In this document: positions 49,350 to 54,685 of the stretch, in pieces
Layout of the letters: the number at the start of each line of letters is the position of its first letter
How positions within the stretch are numbered: position 1 is the stretch's first letter
Source of the DNA: Adlercreutzia sp. ZJ176
Lineage (GTDB): Bacteria > Actinomycetota > Coriobacteriia > Coriobacteriales > Eggerthellaceae
Direction: 5' to 3'
Length of the DNA: 54,685 nucleotides
Assembly: GCF_011038975.1 (NCBI RefSeq)
Contig: NZ_JAAKEC010000021.1
Span: forward strand, 1-54,685
Translations under genes and position numbers: made by a program
Notes under the pieces: model-generated
Seen by the model: the letters and a program-made list of their open reading frames with translations, nothing else
Told to the model about the DNA's origin: nothing
The model's database searches: none

Positions 49350-50729
49350 TCACGCGCGCTCAGGCTGCCCGTGGCGCGCCGAGCGGCGAAAGGCGCGCAC
49401 GCGCAGGAAGCTGCCCGGCGGCACAGGCGCTTCAAGCCCCTCCGCCTCGAAGCGGTAGGCGTTGCACGAGCGGTTGGCCACCGGCACGGGGACGGGCGCG
49501 GGGGCCGGGTCGTCCTCGGTCGGGTCGGGCAGCCACGTGAGGCTGCGCACGCGCACGGCGCGGACGGGCGCATGCGGGCTCAGCACCTCGAGCTCATCGC
49601 CCTCCGCGAAGCGGTTGCGACAGCGCGCGAGCAGGCGGAAGGGGGCTGCCGCGCCCTCGCGCGCGGGCGAGCCCGCGGAATCGCAATCGCCCGCGAAAGT
49701 CGTCCCGCACGCGGCGGATGACCCGCGCGCGGCAGCCACTCCGCCCGCAGCAGCCGCCCCACGCGCGTCCTCGCAGCCCGTCACGTCGGCCACGTGCATC
49801 GCCTCCTGCTCATAGCCGTCGTAGGCGCACGCCTGCTCAGCTTCGCCGAAGTAGAACCCCGTGCCGTACGGGCGGTGCGACACCGCGTAGAGCTCGGGCA
49901 CCACCTCGCAAGCGGGTGCGCCGTCGAGCGCGCGGCGGTAGGCCCCGACCACAGTGGCCACGTAGAACGCCTTCTTGTTGCGCCCCTCGATCTTGATCGA
50001 GTCCACGCCCACGCGCGCAAGCGCGTCGAGGTGCTCGATCATGTTGAGGTCCTTCGCGTTCATGATGAACGTGCCGCGGCCGTCCTCCTCGATGGGGAAG
50101 TGCTCACCCGGGCGCTTCTCTTCCTCGAGCGTGTAGCTCCAGCGGCACGGCTGCGTGCAGTGGCCCCGGTTGCCGCTGCGCCCCGTGAGATAGCTGCTGA
50201 TGAGGCAGCGCCCCGAGACCGCCATGCACATGGCGCCGTGCGCGAACGCCTCGATCTCCAGGTCGGGCGGCGCGTCTTGGCGCAGGCGCGCGATGTCGTC
50301 GAGGCTCATCTCGCGGGCGCACACCACGCGCTTCGCGCCGAGGGAGTGCCACACGGTCGCCGCGGCGGCATTGGCCACCGATGCCTGCGTGCTCACGTGC
50401 AGGTCCACGTGAGGCGCATGCTCGCGCGCGAGCGCGAACGCGCCCAGGTCGCCGATGATGAGCGCGTCGACGCCCGCCGCGTCGAGCGCGCGCAGGTAGG
50501 CTGGCAGCGCGTCGATGTCGTCCGGACCCATGAGCACGTTGCAGGTGACGTGCACCTTGCACCCCGCCGCGTGCGCGAACGCCACCGCCTCGGGGATGTC
50601 GGCCAGCGCGAAGTTGGCCGCGCGGGCGCGCATGCCGAAGCGGTCGGCCGCCAGGTACACCGCGTCGGCCCCGAAGCGCACCGCGGCTCGCAGCTGCTCC
50701 ATGCCGCCCGCCGGCGCCAGAAGCTCCAT
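49350..50729 (-). CDS. U32 family protein, TrhP/YegQ-like (tRNA hydroxylation)
   Basis: A 459-residue second U32 protein. MELLAPAGGMEQL opens the barrel; EIEAFAHGAMCMAVSGRCLISSYLTGRSGNRGHCTQPCR holds the cysteine cluster. The C-terminal part is a small beta domain (LEVLSPHAPVRAVRVRSL) with an Ala/Gly-rich insert (about 360-405). E. coli TrhP (YegQ) adds the 5-hydroxyl on wobble uridines using prephenate; this shorter U32 fits better than RlhA. The ATG at 50729 follows GAGGAGGAA; the ORF runs to 50969 through repeat DNA. Confidence 0.82.
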   Translation of the reverse strand: MELLAPAGGMEQLRAAVRFGADAVYLAADRFGMRARAANFALADIPEAVAFAHAAGCKVHVTCNVLMGPDDIDALPAYLRALDAAGVDALIIGDLGAFALAREHAPHVDLHVSTQASVANAAAATVWHSLGAKRVVCAREMSLDDIARLRQDAPPDLEIEAFAHGAMCMAVSGRCLISSYLTGRSGNRGHCTQPCRWSYTLEEEKRPGEHFPIEEDGRGTFIMNAKDLNMIEHLDALARVGVDSIKIEGRNKKAFYVATVVGAYRRALDGAPACEVVPELYAVSHRPYGTGFYFGEAEQACAYDGYEQEAMHVADVTGCEDARGAAAAGGVAAARGSSAACGTTFAGDCDSAGSPAREGAAAPFRLLARCRNRFAEGDELEVLSPHAPVRAVRVRSLTWLPDPTEDDPAPAPVPVPVANRSCNAYRFEAEGLEAPVPPGSFLRVRAFRRSARHGQPERA

Positions 50730-50784
50730 GTTCCTCCTCGCATCCATAGTGCGCCTATGATAGCAGCTTTTCCGCAGCCGGCCC

Positions 50785-50846
50785 CTCAGGCACGGCGAGC
50801 CCCTCGGCCGCGGCAAGTCCCTCAGGCACGGCGAGCCCCTCGGCCG
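50785..50846. repeat. Direct repeat of 26 bp, period 36 bp
   Basis: CTCAGGCACGGCGAGCCCCT plus CGGCCG (26 bases) at 50785-50810 recurs exactly at 50821-50846. It lies upstream of the U32 gene. Further degenerate fragments follow to about 50955. Confidence 0.9.
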
Positions 50847-51016
50847 AGACAAGCCCTCGGCCGCGGCCAGCGGCCGACGACCTGGCACCGCAGGCGCCGC
50901 AGCCAGGGGCAACGGCCGCGGCAAGCCCCTCGGCTGCGACGCAGCCGACCCCCAAACGCGACGCAGCAAAGCGTCCTGCCCCCTTCCGCAATCGAGTCAA
51001 CACGCTACCATGGGTA

Positions 51017-51185
51017 AAGTGGCGAGAAACACGCGATCTGATACCAGGCGAGGCCCTGAATCAGCTTAAATGTTATCCAGGGCAAACAATGACCAGGGGT
51101 TTTCGGCAGCGGATCGGCCATCAGAAGCGCTAGCGACGCGAGTGATCTCCCAAAGCGGTATCAAATCGCGCGTTTCTCGCCACTT
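51017..51185. repeat. 169-bp element bounded by 29-bp inverted repeats
   Basis: Bases 51017-51045 and the complement of 51157-51185 agree at 27 of 29 positions (arms start AAGTGGCGAGAAAC). The 111-base centre has no coding capacity and is less GC-rich. No flanking duplication was seen. It could be a MITE-like element, a TetR-type operator pair, or an RNA hairpin. Confidence 0.85.
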
Positions 51186-51214
51186 CGCAAGCAAAAACGT
51201 GCAGAGAGGGGCCC

Positions 51215-52024
51215 ATGACCAAGCACGGCAACATCGACGCGCTGCCCGAGGCGCAGCGCGAGGCCATCGTCGCCGCGGGCGTGGAGGCGTTTGGCCGCTT
51301 CAGCTACAAGGACGCCCGCACCGAGGACATCGCGCGACGCGCGGGCATCTCGAAGGGGCTGCTGTTCTTCTACTTCCGCAACAAGCGCGAGCTGTACCTG
51401 TACCTCATGGACTACCTGATGGAGAAGGCGACCGAGATCGTGGTGGACGAGCGCTTCTGGGAGATCGACGACTTCTTCGAGCTTCTGCGCTACACCGTCA
51501 GCCAGAAGGGCGACGCGATCAAGCGGTTCCCCTACATGATGGAGTTCTCCCTCCGCGCGTTCTACCCCAGCCACCGCGACATCCGCGACGTGATGAACCG
51601 CTGGAACTGGGAGCAGGTCGACGTGCTGACCGACCGCTACTTCGCCCACGTGCGCCGCGACAAGTTCCGCGCCGGCATCACGCCGAACCGCGTCATGCGC
51701 ATGCTCATCTGGATGGGCGACGGATACCTGCACGAGAAGCGCGCCCTGCGCCAGCCCATCGACGTCGACGACCTGATATGCGAGTTCAACGTATGGCTCG
51801 ACATGACGCAGCTGTGGGCCTACCGGCCGGAGTTCGCCGAACGCCTGGGCGACGGCCTGGGCGGGGGCGGAAGCGGCAGCCCCGCCGACGGCCCAAACGA
51901 CGGCTTGAGCGGAGTCTCGAACGCTGATCCGAGCGGCGCTCCGCACGACAGCCCCGCTGACAGCCTGGGCGGAACCTCGGACGACGGCCCGGATGGCGAC
52001 CCCGCCGACGGCCCGGGCGCCTGA
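51215..52024 (+). CDS. TetR/AcrR-family transcriptional regulator
   Basis: A 269-residue regulator. The N-terminal helix-turn-helix is AIVAAGVEAFGRF ... TEDIARRAGISKGLLFFYFRNKRELY (about 17-62). The middle is a ligand domain with many aromatic residues. The last 60 residues form a Gly/Ser/Asp/Pro tail, unusual for TetR and probably disordered. The start follows GAGGGG at 6 bases. It converges with the ABC exporter genes (13-base gap), so it may control them, though such genes are more often divergent. Confidence 0.92.
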   Translation: MTKHGNIDALPEAQREAIVAAGVEAFGRFSYKDARTEDIARRAGISKGLLFFYFRNKRELYLYLMDYLMEKATEIVVDERFWEIDDFFELLRYTVSQKGDAIKRFPYMMEFSLRAFYPSHRDIRDVMNRWNWEQVDVLTDRYFAHVRRDKFRAGITPNRVMRMLIWMGDGYLHEKRALRQPIDVDDLICEFNVWLDMTQLWAYRPEFAERLGDGLGGGGSGSPADGPNDGLSGVSNADPSGAPHDSPADSLGGTSDDGPDGDPADGPGA

Positions 52025-52037
52025 CCTCGGCGCCGAG

Positions 52038-52835
52038 TCACACGCTGAGGTCGCGCCGCGCGAAGGCGGCGACGCCCGCCGCGAAGAGCGCCGCGCCCGC
52101 CGCCGCGAGAGCGAGCGCGCCCACCACGGCAGCCGCCTCCCCCGCCACCAGCCCGTACGCGTCGTAGAGCGCGAACGGCGTGAGGTCGCCGAGAAGCGCG
52201 AGGCCCTCACCCACGCCCGCGGCCATCTGCATGAGGTAGAACGCCAAGCATGCCCCGCCGCCCACGCCAAGCGCCGCGCCCGAAGGCGCGAACGCGCACG
52301 CCGAGGCGAACACCGCGCCCGCCATGAAGAGCCACAGCCCGAAGAGGCCCGCGTTGGCGCGCACGAGGCCCGCGACGTCGAGCTCCCCGGGGAACAGCGC
52401 CTCCGAGCACGCCACCTCCGTGACGGTGGTGAGCACGAGCAGCGCTGCGAGCAGCAGCACGATCGCCGCCGCAAAGCTCACCGCAAGCCGCACGCGGCTC
52501 GTCGGCAGCGCGAGCAGGCCCGCCATAGAGCCGCGCTCGGCGGGCCGCACCACCGTCACGCTCACCATCATGATGATGAGCACGAGCGGAAGCAGCGTGA
52601 GTATGAGCCCCTGCAGGTAGTTCAGCAAAAAGTCCGTGAGCGTGGTGGCCGCCGTGGCCATGCCGAAGGCGGCGAAGAGCTCGGGCATGGCGGCCATCAT
52701 GGCGTCGAGGCTCTCGGCGAGCGACGGGTCAAACAGGTAGGCCACCATGACCGCGTAGAAGGCGATCACGACGAAGAACGCGCCGGTGGCAGGCGCGTTG
52801 GCGCGCAAAAGGCGCCCTATCAGCGTTGCGCTCAC
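52038..52835 (-). CDS. ABC-2 type transporter permease
   Basis: A 265-residue membrane protein with about six hydrophobic segments and the overall plan of ABC-2 exporter permeases (substrate-free ATP-driven efflux). The start overlaps the ATPase stop by 4 bases (ATGA at 52832-52835). Substrate not predictable; such pairs with TetR regulators often export drugs or antimicrobial peptides. Confidence 0.85.
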   Translation of the reverse strand: MSATLIGRLLRANAPATGAFFVVIAFYAVMVAYLFDPSLAESLDAMMAAMPELFAAFGMATAATTLTDFLLNYLQGLILTLLPLVLIIMMVSVTVVRPAERGSMAGLLALPTSRVRLAVSFAAAIVLLLAALLVLTTVTEVACSEALFPGELDVAGLVRANAGLFGLWLFMAGAVFASACAFAPSGAALGVGGGACLAFYLMQMAAGVGEGLALLGDLTPFALYDAYGLVAGEAAAVVGALALAAAGAALFAAGVAAFARRDLSV

Positions 52836-53722
52836 GAGGCCCTCCCTTCCCCAGACGTGCGGACGTCGCCGGGCGCGTCAAACGTATCGGACGCGGAGGC
52901 AGAGGCGCGCCTGGAAGCGCAGGCGGCGCCGGGCGCGTCGGGTGCGTCGGGCGCCGGGGCGGAGGCGTCCCCGGAAGCGCAGGCGGCACCGGGCGCGTCC
53001 CATGAGCGCCCCACGTTGCCCGCGCCGTAGAGGTGCGCGAGCGTCTCCTCGAGCGTGAGGCTCGCGGCAGGCTCCTCGGACACGAGGCGGCCGCCGCGCA
53101 CGAACAGCGCCCGGTCGCAGGTGCGCTCCACCTCGCCGAGCAGGTGCGACGAGAGCAGGATGGTGGCGCCGCGGCGCTTCTCGGCGCGCACGAGCTCGAC
53201 GAAGCGCTGCTGCATGAGCAGGTCGAGGCCGCTCGTGGGCTCATCGAGCAGCAGCACACGCGGCGCGTGCGCGAAGGCAGCCACGATGCCCACCTTCTGC
53301 TTGGTCCCCTTCGACATGCGCCCGATGCGCGTGCGCACGTCGAGCTCGAAGAAGTCGGCGAGCGCGCGCATGCGGCGCAGTTGCGCCTCATCGGCGCCGC
53401 GCATCCGCGCCACGAACGCGAGGTAGCGCTTCGCCGTCATGTCCTCGGGAAGCGCCAGCTCACCGGGAAGGTAGCCGAGCGTCTCCTGAATGCGCGCCCG
53501 GTCGGCGAAGCAGCGCCGCCCCTCGATGCTCACGCTGCCGGCGCCGGGACGTATGAATCCCATGAGAGCGCGCATGGTCACCGTCTTGCCCGCGCCGTTC
53601 GCGCCGAGGAACCCCACCGCCTCGCCGCGCGCGACTGCGAACGTCACGTCGAACACGCCGCGGCCCCGCCCGTAGTCCTTGGTCAGGCCGCGCGCCTCTA
53701 TCACCGCAGGTAGTGCGCTCAT
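52832..53722 (-). CDS. ABC transporter ATP-binding protein
   Basis: A 296-residue ATPase. Walker A is GANGAGKT (41-48), signature MSKGTKQKVG in place of LSGGQ, Walker B VLLLDEPTSGLD, and switch His in SSHLL. The last 60 residues are an Ala/Ser/Asp/Pro-rich tail containing a repeated PGAACAS segment, as in other proteins of this region. It pairs with the permease at 52038. Confidence 0.93.
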   Translation of the reverse strand: MSALPAVIEARGLTKDYGRGRGVFDVTFAVARGEAVGFLGANGAGKTVTMRALMGFIRPGAGSVSIEGRRCFADRARIQETLGYLPGELALPEDMTAKRYLAFVARMRGADEAQLRRMRALADFFELDVRTRIGRMSKGTKQKVGIVAAFAHAPRVLLLDEPTSGLDLLMQQRFVELVRAEKRRGATILLSSHLLGEVERTCDRALFVRGGRLVSEEPAASLTLEETLAHLYGAGNVGRSWDAPGAACASGDASAPAPDAPDAPGAACASRRASASASDTFDAPGDVRTSGEGRAS

Positions 53723-54027
53723 GGCACCCTCCCCTCCCCCGCCTTCGGGAACGTCTCTCCAAGCCTCAGCTTACGCCGTTGACCCGTTTGGGGAAGACCC
53801 TTCTGCGAAAAAAGGGCGGGCGACCCTGTGGCCGCCCGCCCGAAGGAGAAAAGCGCGCTCGCAAGGAGCGCTTTCGCAGGCGCGCGTGAGCTTACGCGCC
53901 GGCGCTCGAGCCCGCAGGCATCGCGTCGCGCGCTCGCGGTCGAGCGCCACCTAACGTGCGGCAGCGTCGCGCGTTCGCGCTCCAGCGCGCCTAGCGCGCG
54001 GCACATCACATTCGCGCTCCGGCGCGC
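53723..54027. other. 305-bp gap with a terminator and degenerate repeats
   Basis: Contains the terminator for the gene at 54028 and three decayed copies of a GC-rich segment of about 37-39 bp ending near the gene's own 3' end. No gene seen. Confidence 0.6.
53808..53841 (-). terminator. Rho-independent terminator downstream of the TspO-like gene
   Basis: GGGCGGGCG pairs with CGCCCGCCC around 10 bases, followed on the minus strand by TTTTTT. It lies about 190 bases past the gene. Confidence 0.85.
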
Positions 54028-54039
54028 CTAGCGCGCGGC
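53974..54039. repeat. 29-bp direct repeat duplicating the 3' end of the TspO-like gene
   Basis: Bases 53974-54002 and 54011-54039 agree at 28 of 29 positions. The second copy contains the last codons and stop codon of the gene; the first is a decayed duplicate. A third, weaker copy lies near 53937-53962. Confidence 0.85.
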
Positions 54040-54685
54040 GACCTGCGCCCTCAGGGCGCGCAGGGCGCCGGCTGGCACATACGTCACCACGGCGGCGAAC
54101 ACGGCCAGCGCGAACAGCATGACCGCCACGAGCGGCGACGCGTCGAGCACGTGCACGCCCACACCCACGATTGCCCACAAAAACACCGCCTGCATCACGC
54201 CGTCAGCGTAGCGCGTGCGCATGAAGTAGCCCAGAAGCAGCACGCCCGCCGCCAGAACGAGCGTGGAGAGCTCGCCGACCAGCGGCACGCCCCCGCCCGC
54301 CAGGCGCGTGGCGACGTGCGACGCGTTGGCGATGACCGCCACGGTGGTCCATGCCGCGTAGAGGGAGATCGGCGCCCAGCCGAGCGCCGCCATCGCGCGC
54401 TCGCGCAGGCCCGCACCCGCAGGCGCGCCCGCGCGCCCCGCCGCGCCGTCGCGGCGCACCACGGCGTAGAGCGCCGCCAGGTCAGCCCACAGCGCCACGA
54501 TGACGACAAGGGCGATCGCCGTCTGCCCGAAGTGGAAGAGCGCGAGCCACGCCACGTTGAGCGCGCAGCTGGCCACGAACAGGGCGGTTGCGCTGCGGCC
54601 GCCCGGGACTCCCCGCGCGCCGGCCGCCCCGTCCCGGCCCGCACGCCCGGCGCGTCCGACGCGCCCGCCGCGGCTCGCGCGGCCC
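54028..54685 (-). CDS. TspO/MBR-like membrane protein, 5' end beyond the window
   Basis: The frame is open to the right edge, so the start is missing. The visible 218 residues contain at least four hydrophobic segments. LNVAWLALFHFGQTAIALVV and GWAPISLYAAWTTVAVIANASH resemble the tryptophan-rich sensory protein group, where bacterial members bind porphyrins or similar ligands. A charged, Gly/Arg-rich piece precedes the first visible segment. The gene ends in AQVAAR. Family match is from memory. Confidence 0.6.
   Translation of the reverse strand, partial: GRASRGGRVGRAGRAGRDGAAGARGVPGGRSATALFVASCALNVAWLALFHFGQTAIALVVIVALWADLAALYAVVRRDGAAGRAGAPAGAGLRERAMAALGWAPISLYAAWTTVAVIANASHVATRLAGGGVPLVGELSTLVLAAGVLLLGYFMRTRYADGVMQAVFLWAIVGVGVHVLDASPLVAVMLFALAVFAAVVTYVPAGALRALRAQVAAR

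Larger units (their letters stand above)
50730..51214. other. 485-bp divergent gap with repeats and an inverted-repeat element
   Basis: Holds a 36-bp-period direct repeat (50785-50846), GC-rich sequence to about 51000, and the 169-bp inverted-repeat element (51017-51185), then the TetR ribosome site. No gene recognised. Confidence 0.7.

Overview
The window is high-GC bacterial chromosome. It opens inside the 5' end of a 16S rRNA gene on the minus strand whose first 90 bases read like a Coriobacteriia/Eggerthellaceae 16S. Very high GC, actinobacterial-style gene content, an archaeal-type three-piece glutamate synthase, an EF-G-like paralogue and a membrane-anchored LuxR regulator fit a gut Coriobacteriia. 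That placement is inference. Almost every gene lies on the minus strand.

Layout, left to right: 16S 5' end with leader and promoter (1-330). Then tyrS, a U32 RNA-hydroxylation protein, a lipoprotein and a class A penicillin-binding protein (551-7150). Then arginine biosynthesis, argH-argG and argD-argB-argJ-argC (7424-15587), with a 646-base leader before argG holding a candidate Arg-rich leader peptide. Two plus-strand genes follow: a GCS2-type glutamate-cysteine ligase and an SlyD-like PPIase. Next are glutamate synthase as three genes behind a leader with an attenuator-like structure (17867-21650), an unknown gene with a LexA-like box over its -35 (21652-22521), xanthine salvage (pbuX, xpt), the preQ1 pathway (queF, queC, queE, queD), a small membrane protein, a SpoVA-like membrane protein, an EF-G-like GTPase, a plus-strand membrane LuxR regulator and an MTA/SAH deaminase.

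From 33630 to 42924 lies a type I restriction-modification island beside tRNA-Ala(GGC): hsdM, an unknown one-TM protein, hsdS, a SIR2-domain protein, an hsdS 3'-end remnant, a short Fic-like fragment and hsdR. The SIR2 gene is bracketed by a 59-bp direct repeat (58/59 identical) of the hsdS 3' end. hsdS itself carries four perfect 12-bp tandem repeats in its spacer helix. This is the most unusual accessory region here.

The right end holds an Mrp/NBP35 ATPase, a small unknown protein and a methionine/one-carbon operon (metF, MetH reactivation protein, shortened metH). After that come a second U32 protein, a 169-bp inverted-repeat element, a TetR regulator convergent with an ABC-2 exporter pair, and a TspO-like membrane protein cut by the window edge.

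Metabolically, the arg genes take glutamate to arginine, GOGAT supplies glutamate, xpt/pbuX salvage purine bases, que genes modify tRNA, and metF/metH with the MTA/SAH deaminase belong to the methyl cycle. Several intergenic regions carry minisatellites or structured leaders, listed individually.
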